A program made the position numbers and the translations under genes. Below are positions 34,761 to 43,108 of a stretch of 64,000 nt of DNA, in pieces. The notes under the pieces were generated by a model. That model did not search any database, had not been told where the DNA came from, and was given only the letters and a program-made list of their open reading frames with translations. Source of the stretch: Saccharopolyspora rhizosphaerae (GTDB lineage Bacteria; Actinomycetota; Actinomycetes; Mycobacteriales; Pseudonocardiaceae); NCBI RefSeq assembly GCF_003931915.1, contig NZ_RSAA01000016.1:62001-126000 (forward strand), read 5' to 3'. Numbering within the stretch: the stretch's first letter is position 1; every line of letters starts with the position of its first letter.

Positions 34761-35531
34761 TCAGTCGAGCGCGCGACGCAGGAAGAAGTGGATCCCCAAG
34801 GCCCCGAACAACGCCGAGGCGAACAGCAGCGCCAGCACGCACACCCACGGCGCCATGTGCGGAATCCCCGGCAGCAGCGCCCCGCGCATGCCCTCGCTGA
34901 CGTAGGTCAGCGGGTTGATCGCGCACAGCACCTGGAACCAGCGCAGGTGCTCCAGCTGCGCCCACGGGAACTGGGTCGCACCGGTGAACATCAGCGGCGC
35001 CAGGATCACCGCGAACATGATGTTGATCCGCCGCGGCGGCACCGCGGCACCCACCGTCAGGCCGACCGCGGCACCCGAGGCCGACCCCAGCACCATGCAC
35101 AGCAGCGCGAACGGCAGACCGCTCAGGTCCCAGTCGATCCGGCCGAGCATCCACACGCCCAGCGGCACCATCAGCACCGCGGCGAACAGCCCGCGCAGTG
35201 CGCCGAAGAGCATCTTCTCCACCGCCACCCAGCTGATCGGGAGCGGCGCCAGCAGCCGGTCTTCGATCTCCCGCGAGTACGAGAAGTCCAGGACCAGGGG
35301 GAACGAGGTGTTCTGCAACGACACCAGGAACGCGTTGAGCGCGATCATGCCGGGCAGCAGCACCTGCGCGTAGTCGGGCTGGGTGTAGCCGAGCTCGCCG
35401 AGCACCTTGCCGAAGATGAACAGCAGCGCCACCGGCTGCACCAGCACCTGCGCCAGGAAGCTGGGCAGCTCGCGGCCGGTGACGAAGACGTCCCGCCCGA
35501 GGACGGCGAGGAACGCGCGGACCGAACTCAT
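34761..35531 (-). CDS. ABC-2 type transporter permease
   Basis: 256 aa with six membrane segments, of the ABC2_membrane family (LPGMIALNAFLVSLQNTSFP, then IEDRLLAPLPISWVAVEKMLFGA, and the C-terminal INPLTYVSEGMRGALLPGIPHM motif). It partners the ATPase encoded just upstream, whose stop overlaps this start (ATGA). Such DrrA/DrrB-type exporters move drugs, lipids or polyketides. Probably under control of the divergent MarR gene. Confidence 0.9.
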   Translation of the reverse strand: MSSVRAFLAVLGRDVFVTGRELPSFLAQVLVQPVALLFIFGKVLGELGYTQPDYAQVLLPGMIALNAFLVSLQNTSFPLVLDFSYSREIEDRLLAPLPISWVAVEKMLFGALRGLFAAVLMVPLGVWMLGRIDWDLSGLPFALLCMVLGSASGAAVGLTVGAAVPPRRINIMFAVILAPLMFTGATQFPWAQLEHLRWFQVLCAINPLTYVSEGMRGALLPGIPHMAPWVCVLALLFASALFGALGIHFFLRRALD

Positions 35532-36499
35532 CGCAACTCCCGGCCGGTCAGGTCGATGAAGACGTCTTCCAGCGTCGCCGAGCCGAGCGACAGGTCGCTG
35601 ACCGGAATCCGCCGCTCGTGCAGGGTGTGCGCGATCGGCCCGAGCAGCGCGGCGGGTTCCGACCCGACGTAGAGCCGCAGCCGCAGCTCAGCGGCGTCGT
35701 CCGGACTGATGCGCTCAACCTGCTCGACACCGGCGACCTCGCCGAGCAGATCGGTGATCTTGTCGGGTTCGTAGCCGTCCGCCAGCACCGTGGCGTCGAG
35801 CGTCCCGCTGCCCGGCAGCGAGCGGATCAGCGCTTCCGGGGTGTCGAGCGTGAGCAGCCGGCCGTGGTCGACGACGCCGACGCGGTCCGAGAGCTTCTCG
35901 GCCTCGTCCATGTCGTGCGTGGTCAGCACCACGGTGACGCCCTCGTCGCGCAGGTCGTTGATGCGGTCGTGGACGAACAGCCGCGCCTGCGGGTCCAGGC
36001 CGGTGGAGGGTTCGTCGAGGAACAGCACTTCGGGCTTGTGGATCAGCGCGCGGGCGATCATCAACCGTTGCGCTTGACCGCCGGAGAGGTCGTCGACGCG
36101 GGCCTTGGCCTTGTCCGCCAGACCCATCCGGTCGAGCAGCTCGTCGGCCAGCCGGTGCCGTTCGGCGCGCGGAACGCCGTGGTAGGTGGCGTGCCAGATC
36201 AGGTTCTGCCGCGAGTTCAACGAGCGGTCCAGGTTCACCCGCTGCGGCACGACGGCGACCTTGCGGCGCGCGGCGACGGGGTCGGCGGCCACGTCGACCC
36301 CGGCGACCACGGCCCGTCCGCTGGTCGGCTGGACCCGGGTGGTGAGGATCCCGACGGTGGTCGTCTTGCCGGCCCCGTTCGGGCCGAGCAGCCCGAAGAC
36401 CTCGCCTGCGCGCACCTGGAAGGACAGCCCGTCGACCGCGTGGGACTGGCTCTTCGGGTAGCGCTTGACCAGCTCTGACACCTCGACCGCGACCGACAC
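35528..36499 (-). CDS. ABC transporter ATP-binding protein (DrrA-type exporter)
   Basis: 323 aa. Walker [11 protein letters not shown] (39-48), signature [16 protein letters not shown] (138-153), Walker [14 protein letters not shown] (158-170), H-loop TTHDMDEAE, then a DrrA-like C-terminal regulatory region with [21 protein letters not shown]. It energises the ABC-2 permease encoded downstream with a four-base overlap. Start GTG at 36499, with AGGGGG five bases upstream. The start region overlaps one copy of the ACATCGA repeat, so repressor binding there could block expression. Confidence 0.92.
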   Translation of the reverse strand: MSVAVEVSELVKRYPKSQSHAVDGLSFQVRAGEVFGLLGPNGAGKTTTVGILTTRVQPTSGRAVVAGVDVAADPVAARRKVAVVPQRVNLDRSLNSRQNLIWHATYHGVPRAERHRLADELLDRMGLADKAKARVDDLSGGQAQRLMIARALIHKPEVLFLDEPSTGLDPQARLFVHDRINDLRDEGVTVVLTTHDMDEAEKLSDRVGVVDHGRLLTLDTPEALIRSLPGSGTLDATVLADGYEPDKITDLLGEVAGVEQVERISPDDAAELRLRLYVGSEPAALLGPIAHTLHERRIPVSDLSLGSATLEDVFIDLTGRELR

Positions 36500-36527
36500 A
36501 TCGACCCCCTGGCTCGATGTTCGATGT
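36498..36527. promoter_or_regulatory. Putative MarR operator
   Basis: ACATCGA at 36498-36504 is inverted relative to two tandem TCGATGT copies at 36514-36520 and 36521-36527. This three-copy arrangement overlaps the ABC ATPase start and lies between the exporter and the divergent MarR gene. That is the expected position for a MarR binding site controlling both. Confidence 0.5.
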
Positions 36528-36619
36528 TAGTCGCGGCAACCGGAGCCCAGGCAATCCAATTTCGCACCGAGGTTCCCGCCACAGCCCGCGATCGACCCCG
36601 GCCTGGGTAACCTGACCGG

Positions 36620-37090
36620 GTGACCGAGGCGACCGACACCCCGTGGCTGGGCGAGACGGAGATGACCGCGTGGCGCGCCTACATCGTGGGCAGCGCGTTG
36701 CTGGAACACCGCCTCGGCAGAGAACTGCAGGTCACGCACGGCCTGTCGATCGCCGACTACGAGATCCTGGTCTCGCTGTCGGAAGCTCCCGACGGGCAGC
36801 TGCGGATGAGCGAGCTCGCCAACGGCATCGCCCACTCCAAGAGCCGCATGTCGCACCAGATCCGCAGGCTGGAGAAAGCGGGCCTGGTCCGCAGGCAGGA
36901 ATGCCCGGAAGACGGCCGAGGCGTCCTCGCGGTCCTCACCGACGACGGCATGGCCAAGCTCCGCGAAGCCGCCCCGGCCCACGTCAGGGGCGTCCGCGAG
37001 CACATGATCGACCTCCTCGACCCCGACGAGCAGAAGACCCTCGCCGCGGTCTTCAGCCGTCTCACCGACCACCTCCGCAGCCTCGATTGA
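36620..37090 (+). CDS. MarR family transcriptional regulator
   Basis: 156 aa with the MarR winged helix: LSIADYEILVSLSEAPDGQLRMSELANGIAHSKSRMSHQIRRLEKAGLVRR (about 45-95) followed by the wing with EDGRGVLAVLTDDG. N- and C-terminal helices form the dimer interface. It is divergent from the ABC exporter across 120 bp that contain repeated ACATCGA elements. It most likely represses the exporter and responds to an exported compound. GTG start. Confidence 0.93.
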   Translation: MTEATDTPWLGETEMTAWRAYIVGSALLEHRLGRELQVTHGLSIADYEILVSLSEAPDGQLRMSELANGIAHSKSRMSHQIRRLEKAGLVRRQECPEDGRGVLAVLTDDGMAKLREAAPAHVRGVREHMIDLLDPDEQKTLAAVFSRLTDHLRSLD

Positions 37091-37140
37091 CCCCGGACCG
37101 CCTGTAGGCCCAGCATCCGGAGTTGGCTACGCTGCGGCGT

Positions 37141-37225
37141 GGAAGCGTGGCAGAGCGGCCGAATGCACTCGCCTTGAAAGCGAGCGTGCCGAGAGGCACC
37201 GCGGGTTCGAATCCCGCCGCTTCCG
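37141..37225 (+). tRNA. tRNA-Ser (anticodon TGA)
   Basis: An 85-nt class II tRNA with acceptor stem GGAAGCG/CGCTTCC, anticodon stem CTCGC/GCGAG closing loop CTTGAAA (TGA), a long variable arm, T-loop TTCGAAT and no CCA. It reads UCA and, by wobble, UCG. Confidence 0.97.
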
Positions 37226-37530
37226 CTCTGAACAGCCCGAACACGGCCCGGCGGGGACATCCCCCACCGGGCCTCGTTGCTTCTGCAGCCGTTCTTCCGC
37301 ACTGTCGAGGACAGCGACCAGCACTGCCCGGATGTCCGGGACACTGCCCGCTCCCGTCTGTGTGTGGCCGGAGACCGCGACGCACCGCCGTCTCCGCGGG
37401 AAGTGGTCAACACGCCCCCGCAGCTCCTCGACGTACTGCTTGATCTCACGCGCTTCGAGGCGGGCACCTTCCTCGGGGCGGTGAGCTGAACCCGACGGGA
37501 AGGCCTTGATCAGCTGGCTGTTCCGAAGCG
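37226..37530. other. Gap with a tRNA terminator and no supported gene
   Basis: 305 bp. The terminator of tRNA-Ser(TGA) occupies 37245-37273. On the minus strand a frame without stops reads LEAREIKQYVEELRGRVDHF and SVPDIRAVLVAVLDSAEERL, which looks somewhat protein-like, but no start or ribosome-binding site goes with it. Given the frameshifted gene beside it, it could be decayed coding DNA. Confidence 0.4.
37245..37273 (+). terminator. Terminator after tRNA-Ser(TGA)
   Basis: GGCCCGG-GGGG arms (37245-37256) pair with CCCC-CCGGGCC (37261-37273) with one bulge on each side and a four-base loop, followed by TCGTTGCTTCT. It lies 19 bp after the tRNA. Confidence 0.78.
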
Positions 37531-37960
37531 TCAGGACGGGCGGACCAGCGTGTTCTCACCGGCGGCCAGGCGCCAGTGGCCGTCTTCCTCGGCCATGACG
37601 TAGAGCGGGCTGCCTTCGCTCTCGGTGCCGGCGGGGTCGCCGTCGGGGGTGAGGTAGCGCTGCCGCACCTTGACGGCCGCTACGTCGGGGCGGAGGAACA
37701 GCACCTGCTCGGCGTCGTAGGTCACCTCCAGACCCGCCATCGCGCCGGGGAGAACCTGGTGTGTGCAGCCGAGATCTCGTGGCGGCCGACGAGGCGCTTG
37801 CCGTGGGCCGTCGTCCAGATGGCGTCGTCGCGGTAGAGGCGACGAACTCGTCGGGCCGTGCGTTCTGCTGCGTGTGCTCGATGGCGGCGACCACGCGCTC
37901 GATCGCCTCGATCTCCGCCGTGCGCGGCTCCCCAGTTCGTCCACGTGCCGCAGTCTCGAA
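37531..37960 (-). pseudogene. SgcJ/EcaC-type (SnoaL-like, NTF2 fold) protein broken by two frameshifts
   Basis: Reading the minus strand, three frames in succession give one family-like protein: TAEIEAIERVVAAIEHTQQN, ending PDEFV; then LYRDDAIWTTAHGKRLVGRH, ending EIS; then HQVLPGAMAGLEVTYDAEQV, continuing to YVMAEEDGHWRLAAGENTLV and a stop at 37531. The junctions lie near 37838-37841 and 37765-37771. At the first, one base seems missing (GTCGCCTCTACC where GTCGCGCTCTACC would fit). NTF2-fold proteins of this type are small enzymes or binding proteins of mixed function. The original start cannot be fixed. With two indels, a genuine pseudogene is more likely than a single error. Confidence 0.78.
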
Positions 37961-38120
37961 CTTCGAGTCAGGTCGAGCGCAAGTCTCGGTCGCGGTGACG
38001 GTCCATCGATGACGTCGACGCGGCGGCGCCGTGGTGGCGACTTCCTCACAGTCTTGCCCCGCGCAGCGGCCCGGCACTTAGCCTCACCGGGCTCGTTGCG
38101 CAGGAGGAGGGACGGGACCG

Positions 38121-39395
38121 GTGGTCGGTTCGAGGGGCATGGGTGCTGATTTCCGGCGGTTCTGGGTGGCTGACGGGCTCAGCCAGATCGGTTCGCGGAT
38201 CAGCTTCGTGGCGCTTCCGCTGCTGGCCATCACCGAGCTGGGCGCTTCCCCGTTCCAGGTCTCGCTGCTCGCGGTGCTGGAGACGGCGGCCTTCCTGGTG
38301 CTGGGGCTGCCGGTGGGTGCGTGGTGCGACGGGTGGCGCAACCGCCCTGTGCTGGTGGTGGCCGACCTGGGCCGAGCACTCGCCTTGATCTCGCTGCCCG
38401 TCGCGGCCTGGTCGGGCCGGCTTGCGCTGTGGCAGCTCTACGCGGTCGTCGCCGTGGTCGGGGTGTTGACCGTCTTCTTCGACGTCGCGCACCAGTCCTA
38501 CCTGCCTCGGCTCGTGGACCGGTCCCACCTGGTCGAGGGGAACTCGAAGCTGCAGGCGAACACGTCGGTCGCTGAAGTGTCCGGCCCTGCTGCGGGCGGG
38601 TTGCTGGTCCAGTGGCTGAGCGCTCCGCTGGCGATCGTCGTCGACGCGGTGAGCTTCCTGTGGTCGGCCGGCTGGTTGCGCGCGATCCGGAGCGACGAGC
38701 CGCCCCGCGAACGTCCCACCGACCGCCGGTTGACCACCGAGATCCGCGAAGGACTGCAGTTCGTCTTCGGGCACCCCGTTCTGCGGGCCATCGCCTGCAG
38801 CGGGGCCAGCGTCGTGTTCTTCCAGGCCGCGAGCATCGCGATCGTCATCGCGTTCCTGGCGCTCGAGGTCGGCTTGTCGCCTGGAGAAGTGGGGGTGCTC
38901 AGCAGCATCGGTCCGCTGGGGGCGGTCGCCGCGGCACTGAGCACCGGTGCGATCGCACGCCGCGTTGGTCAGGCCCGGCTGATGCTGGTGGCGATCGTCG
39001 GCCTCGGTGCCGGGATGCTGCTGGTCCCCCTGACCGGGCCTGGCCCACGCCTCGCGTGGTTCGCGATCGGCGGCGTGATCAGCGGGTTCTGCCTCATCAC
39101 GGTGAACATCGTCGAGGCCAGCTTCCGCCAAGCGCTGTGCCCGGACCACCTGATGGGCCGGATGAACGCCACCATGCGCTTCATGCTCCGGGCCACCGCG
39201 CCGTTCGGCGCGCTGCTGGGCGGTGTGATCGGCACTCACCTGGGCATGCGCACCACCCTGTGGATCGCCGCCCTCGGCGTCCTGCTCTCCTCGGCGTGGC
39301 TGCTCACCTCTCCCCTCCGCCACACCCGCGACCTCCCGGTGGACGACTCCTCAGCAGTGCCTGCTGTCCCGCCGGCGGAGGGAAGGTCCAGGTGA
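38121..39395 (+). CDS. MFS transporter (MFS_3, enterobactin-exporter/macrolide-efflux-like)
   Basis: 424 aa with about 12 membrane segments. It begins FRRFWVADGLSQIGSRISFVALPLLAI and has VGAWCDGWRNRPVLVVADLGRAL, FFDVAHQSYLPRLVDRSHLVEGNSKLQ and MGRMNATMRFMLRATAPFGALLGG, the pattern of MFS_3 exporters such as EntS and macrolide-efflux proteins. It likely exports a secondary metabolite or drug; substrate unknown. The GTG at 38121 has an AGGAGGAGGG site about ten bases upstream; the ATG at 38139 is an alternative. The C-terminal tail after the last helix is short and polar. Confidence 0.88.
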   Translation: MVGSRGMGADFRRFWVADGLSQIGSRISFVALPLLAITELGASPFQVSLLAVLETAAFLVLGLPVGAWCDGWRNRPVLVVADLGRALALISLPVAAWSGRLALWQLYAVVAVVGVLTVFFDVAHQSYLPRLVDRSHLVEGNSKLQANTSVAEVSGPAAGGLLVQWLSAPLAIVVDAVSFLWSAGWLRAIRSDEPPRERPTDRRLTTEIREGLQFVFGHPVLRAIACSGASVVFFQAASIAIVIAFLALEVGLSPGEVGVLSSIGPLGAVAAALSTGAIARRVGQARLMLVAIVGLGAGMLLVPLTGPGPRLAWFAIGGVISGFCLITVNIVEASFRQALCPDHLMGRMNATMRFMLRATAPFGALLGGVIGTHLGMRTTLWIAALGVLLSSAWLLTSPLRHTRDLPVDDSSAVPAVPPAEGRSR

Positions 39396-39472
39396 AAGCA
39401 CCTTCGCAACCTCCCGAGAAACGCCGCGGAGCCCCGCGCCGTCCACTGTGGAACGAAGGATGCGACCCCGCT

Positions 39473-40246
39473 TCAGAACCAGCCGCTGCTCATGCGGGAG
39501 AGGTGGTTGTGGAGTTCCGCGGCCCAGTCGACCTGCGAGACCGTCTGGTGGTCGACGCTGAGGCGGTGGCTGAGGTCCCGGCCGCTGGTGATCAGACCGG
39601 CCTTCTTGTCGCCTTCGAGGACCACGTCGAGACCGTCAGGGCCGGCGATGAAGGTGACCTCCAGCTGCTTCAGGCGCGGGTAGTGGGGCGAACCGTGGAA
39701 CTCGACCTCCTGGTAGAAGGGCAGCGTCTGGCGGGTTCCGCGCAGGTGGCCCGCTTCGCAGTCGACCCGGTGCAGGCGGAAGCCGAGGTGCTCCACCGCG
39801 TGCAGCAAGACGTGCTGGGCCGGGAGAGCTCCGATGCCGATCGGGTCGGTGTCGGTGGCGTCGACCGCCCCGCTGATCTCCAGCCGCGTGCGGACCGCGA
39901 CCTCGCCGCCCGGCAGGTGGCGACCGCCGTAGAAGGTGATCGGGGTTTCCAGCGGAGCGACCACCTGGAACGGCAGCTCCACCACCTGGCCCGGCTGCAG
40001 CGCGACGGCCTCGCCCACCCGCTGCCGGCCGAAGGCGCGCTTGGACTTGACCTCGTCGTCGTTGACCTCGTGCTCCACGCGGGTCACGAACTCGACGGAC
40101 ACCCCGTCCAACTGCTGCGCGACCTCGCCCCCGCGCAGCCGGACGACCCCCTCGACCGAACCGCCCGGCTGCACGCCCGGGGTGCGCAGTTCGGTCTCGA
40201 CCTCAGCGCCGCCAACACCCACCGCGGCCAGGAGCTTCTTGAACAT
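39473..40246 (-). CDS. Spo0M-like sporulation control protein (arrestin-fold)
   Basis: 257 aa, starting MFKKLLAAVGVGGAEVETEL. The SpoOM family pattern follows: VQPGGSVEGVVRLRGGEVAQQLDGVSVEFVTRVEHE, VELPFQVVAPLETPITFYGG, VAVRTRLEISGAVDATDTDPI, and a C-terminal part with TFIAGPDGLDVVLEGDKK and LSVDHQTVSQVDWAAELHNHL. These proteins have an arrestin-like beta-sandwich fold; in Bacillus Spo0M modulates sporulation, and in actinobacteria the role is unclear. The start sits close to GGAGG (spacing one), so it is slightly uncertain. It is convergent with the MFS gene. Confidence 0.88.
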   Translation of the reverse strand: MFKKLLAAVGVGGAEVETELRTPGVQPGGSVEGVVRLRGGEVAQQLDGVSVEFVTRVEHEVNDDEVKSKRAFGRQRVGEAVALQPGQVVELPFQVVAPLETPITFYGGRHLPGGEVAVRTRLEISGAVDATDTDPIGIGALPAQHVLLHAVEHLGFRLHRVDCEAGHLRGTRQTLPFYQEVEFHGSPHYPRLKQLEVTFIAGPDGLDVVLEGDKKAGLITSGRDLSHRLSVDHQTVSQVDWAAELHNHLSRMSSGWF

Positions 40247-40294
40247 GCCTCCAGTGTGACGCCTGCGCACCGCGCGCGGTGCCGGTTCCGGTGA

Positions 40295-40756
40295 TCATGT
40301 GGCACGCACCTCGCGGCTGAACAGGACTCGATCAGCACCCGGGCCGTTGTGGTCGGGGATCGGGCCGCGCACCGCGAACCCCAGGGCTCGGTGGAAGGCG
40401 ATCGACCCGTGGTTGTGCGGAGTGGTGATCGCCCGCACCCGCACCCGCCCCGCACCGCCGACGAGGTCGAAGAAGTGCTCGTAGAGCCGCCGGGCGAGCC
40501 CTCCCCCTCGCGCTCGCGGAGCGACCCCGGCGAAGTGGACGTAGGCGGACTCGTCGTCGGAGCCGGAGAGGAACCCGATCAGGAATCCGGTCAGCTCACC
40601 GCGGTCCTCGGCGACGAAGCTGGTCCGGTGGAAGTGGTCGAGGAACAACCGCGGCAGGACGGAGCGGACCGGACGGCCCCACCAGTCGTCGACGACGTCG
40701 ATGATGCGGTCGTAGTCGGACGGCTCGGCTCGCCGGAGCTGCGCGTGATCTCCCAT
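40295..40756 (-). CDS. GNAT family N-acetyltransferase
   Basis: 153 aa, a single GNAT domain: LRRAEPSDYDRIIDVVDDWWG at the N-terminus, LTGFLIGFLSGSDDESAYVHF (beta4), the acetyl-CoA-binding VAPRARGGGLARRLYEHFF loop (R/Q-x-x-G-x-G/A) near residue 84, and a C-terminal NHGSIAFHRALGFAVRG motif. It acetylates an unknown amine. It is 48 bp downstream-to-upstream of the Spo0M-like gene on the same strand and might share its transcript. Confidence 0.9.
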   Translation of the reverse strand: MGDHAQLRRAEPSDYDRIIDVVDDWWGRPVRSVLPRLFLDHFHRTSFVAEDRGELTGFLIGFLSGSDDESAYVHFAGVAPRARGGGLARRLYEHFFDLVGGAGRVRVRAITTPHNHGSIAFHRALGFAVRGPIPDHNGPGADRVLFSREVRAT

Positions 40757-40840
40757 GCCGCCGGATCGTGCCTCGCACGGCCGTCCACGCGCGTGTCATC
40801 ACGGAGTGTTCCGGCGTGGTCACAGGTATAGCGTCGGACC

Positions 40841-41728
40841 ATGGCACAGATCGATTTCCAGTCCCGCACCGGTGTGTGGTGGACCAGCGACGCGTGGCGC
40901 ATCCAGGACGTCCGCGCTCGAGCAGCCGAGCTGGAGGAGCTCGGCTACGGCTCGCTGTTCTACGGCGAGGCGTTCGGCAAGGAGTCGTTGACGCAGGCCG
41001 CGGCGCTGCTGGGAGCGACCGAGCGGCTCGTGGTCGGCACCGGCATCGCCAACATCCACGCCCGCGACGCCAAGGCCGCCGAGGCCGGTGGCCGCACGCT
41101 CAGCGCGCTGCACCCCGGCCGGTTCGTGCTCGGACTCGGCGTCAGCCACGCTCCCCTCGTCGAGGGCAACGCCGGCACCTACGCCAAGCCGCTGACGACC
41201 ATGCGCGACTACCTGCGGCGGATGGACGAGCTGTCCGAGAAGGTCGAACCCGGGGCACCGCGCCCGACCCGCCTGCTGGCGGCCCTCGGCCCCAAGATGA
41301 TCGAGCTCTCCGGCACCGCCGCGGACGGCGCGCACCCGTACCTGATCACCCCGGAGCAGACCGCGACCACGCGTGAGCTGCTCGGACCCGACAAGTGGAT
41401 CGTCAGCGAGCAGGCCGTCGCGCTGACCACCGACCGGGAGCTCGGGCTGCGGCGAGCGCACCAGCACCTGCACATGTACTCGCAACTGCCGAACTACCGG
41501 AACTCCTGGTTGCGCCAAGGCTTCGACGAGTCCGACCTGGTCGTCGGCGGGTCCGACAAGCTGGCCGAGTACCTGGTGGCGATCGGCGACGCGGAGGCGA
41601 TCGCCGCGCACGTGCGCCGCCACCTCGACGCGGGTGCGGACCACGTGGTCGTCCAGGTCCTCGGTGACGGGCTTTCCGACGACCCGCTGCCCGCGCTGCG
41701 CGAGATCGCACCGGCACTCGATCTGTGA
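40841..41728 (+). CDS. LLM-class F420-dependent oxidoreductase
   Basis: 295 aa, a luciferase-like TIM-barrel monooxygenase-fold protein. Seen: TGVWWTSDAWRIQDVRARAAELEELGYGSLFYGEAFG, ATERLVVGTGIANIHARDAKA, and SALHPGRFVLGLGVSHAPLV, which are typical of the F420-binding group. C-terminal VVGGSDKLAEYLVAIGDAEAI and HLDAGADHVVVQVLG close the barrel. The enzyme probably uses coenzyme F420, as expected in this lineage; the substrate is unknown. It is divergent from the GNAT gene. Confidence 0.9.
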   Translation: MAQIDFQSRTGVWWTSDAWRIQDVRARAAELEELGYGSLFYGEAFGKESLTQAAALLGATERLVVGTGIANIHARDAKAAEAGGRTLSALHPGRFVLGLGVSHAPLVEGNAGTYAKPLTTMRDYLRRMDELSEKVEPGAPRPTRLLAALGPKMIELSGTAADGAHPYLITPEQTATTRELLGPDKWIVSEQAVALTTDRELGLRRAHQHLHMYSQLPNYRNSWLRQGFDESDLVVGGSDKLAEYLVAIGDAEAIAAHVRRHLDAGADHVVVQVLGDGLSDDPLPALREIAPALDL

Positions 41729-41779
41729 GCCTGACATCAGGGTGACGGGGCGGTGACCTTGCATGGTTAAGGTCGCCGC

Positions 41780-41998
41780 GTGAGTGGAACCGAGCAAGAA
41801 CACCCCCACGACACCGAGGACCTGGTCCGGCTGGTGCTCCTCACTCGCCAGGAGCTGGGCTGGAACCACGCCGAGCTCGCCGCGTCGGCCCAGGTGTCCG
41901 AGTCCGACGTGGCGCGCTTCGAGGCCCAGCAGGTCGTCCCGGCCAAGCCGCTGGCGCTGCGGTTCCTCCAAGCGATGGGTGTCGTGGTGTCGTCGTGA
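41780..41998 (+). CDS. Small helix-turn-helix protein
   Basis: 72 aa. After an acidic start (MSGTEQEHPHDTEDLV) it reads RLVLLTRQELGWNHAELAASAQVSESDVARFEAQQVVPAKPLALRFLQAMGV, a compact XRE-like helix-turn-helix. GTG start at 41780. Its stop overlaps a GTG that opens the next frame. Possibly a small DNA-binding regulator; target unknown. Confidence 0.65.
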   Translation: MSGTEQEHPHDTEDLVRLVLLTRQELGWNHAELAASAQVSESDVARFEAQQVVPAKPLALRFLQAMGVVVSS

Positions 41999-42267
41999 AC
42001 GCGCAGTCCACCGGGGCCCGAAGCGCTCGACGGGGGCTCGGGGAACGGTCTCGGCCGAGGGCTGCGAGCATGGGGTTCGTGGATGAGACACAGGACGTGA
42101 CAGCACGGCCGAAGCCCACCGGCGCCGCTGTGTGCGCGCACCTCGGCATCGGGGTGGACGACGAACAGGCGAAGCTGGCCCGCGACCGCCTCAACAAGTC
42201 GCTGGCGCACTACCGGGTGGCCCTGCTGGCGGGCGAACGCGCGAACTCCGAGGCCATCGGAGCCTGA
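41995..42267 (+). CDS. Small hypothetical protein
   Basis: 90 aa if read from the GTG that overlaps the previous stop, or 65 aa from the ATG at 42070 (MGFVDETQDVTARPKPTGAA), which gives the more protein-like product. The C-terminal half, GVDDEQAKLARDRLNKSLAHYRVALLAGERANSEAIGA, is a predicted helix. The first 25 codons of the longer form are Arg/Ser-rich and unconvincing. No family recognised. Confidence 0.45.
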   Translation: MNAQSTGARSARRGLGERSRPRAASMGFVDETQDVTARPKPTGAAVCAHLGIGVDDEQAKLARDRLNKSLAHYRVALLAGERANSEAIGA

Positions 42268-42459
42268 CCTCGAGCCGGGTGGCGCGCACATGTCGCGCGA
42301 CCTGTTCTCCAGTCGCGGCTGGGGACGTGTCGTGGGACGTGTGCGCGCCCCTGCCCGGCCGCAGCGCGCCCGCCGACTGCGCAAGATCGGAGAAGACCTG
42401 GACCTGGCAGCTCAGTAGCTTGGTGGTCACCGGACGGCCAGTGGCGAGGTGAGCACACC

Positions 42460-43107
42460 ATGGAGCAGCGGGTTCGAGTTCACTGCATCAGCGTCTCGCG
42501 CGAAGGCATCGGAGCGGGTCGTGCCCAGAGCTTCGAGCAGCCCTTCGGGCACGCGGTCGACCCCGGGCAGCTGTTCTCCTGGGCCGGGGCGACGGCCAGC
42601 TGGCCGAACCGGGTCGACGCGGGCGGCACCCGGGGCGTCGAGGACCGCATCACGCGCGACTTCAGCCACAACATCGGCGCCGAGATCATGGGGCGCAACA
42701 AGTTCGGCCCGCAGCGGGGCCCGTGGCAGGACCACGAGTGGCAGGGCTGGTGGGGTGACCAGCCGCCCTTCCACACCCCGGTCTTCGTCCTCACCCACCA
42801 CGAACGGCCGTCCTTCACCCTCTCCGACACCACGTTCCACTTCGTCGACCTCAGCCCGCAGGACGCCGTCGAGAAGGCCAAGGCCGCGGCCGAGGGCCGG
42901 GACGTGCGCATCGGCGGTGGCGTCACCACACTGCGGGAGTTCATCGAGGCCGACCTCGTCGACGAGATGCACGTCGCGGTCGTCCCGATCGAGCTCGGTG
43001 ACGGTCTCCGCCTCTGGAACAGCCCCGAGGACCTCACCGACCGCTACCACCTGGAGCGCATCACGGCGCCGAGCGGCGTCGAGCACCACTTCTTCTGGCG
43101 TCGCTGA
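42460..43107 (+). CDS. Dihydrofolate-reductase-like (RibD C-terminal) family protein
   Basis: 215 aa. The RibD_C/DHFR-like fold is indicated by IGAEIMGRNKFGPQRGPW, PFHTPVFVLTHHERPSFTL, FHFVDLSPQDAVEKAKAAAEGRDVRIGGGVTTLREFIEADLVDEMHVAVVPIELGDGLRLW. It probably binds NADPH; these stand-alone proteins have unknown substrates. It is convergent with the TetR gene, one base apart between stops. Confidence 0.88.
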   Translation: MEQRVRVHCISVSREGIGAGRAQSFEQPFGHAVDPGQLFSWAGATASWPNRVDAGGTRGVEDRITRDFSHNIGAEIMGRNKFGPQRGPWQDHEWQGWWGDQPPFHTPVFVLTHHERPSFTLSDTTFHFVDLSPQDAVEKAKAAAEGRDVRIGGGVTTLREFIEADLVDEMHVAVVPIELGDGLRLWNSPEDLTDRYHLERITAPSGVEHHFFWRR

Positions 43108-43108
43108 G

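Noticed and set aside
37277-37489. A small plus-strand ORF after tRNA-Ser(TGA)
   Set aside because: No ribosome-binding site, and the sequence begins inside the tRNA terminator tail; not protein-like.
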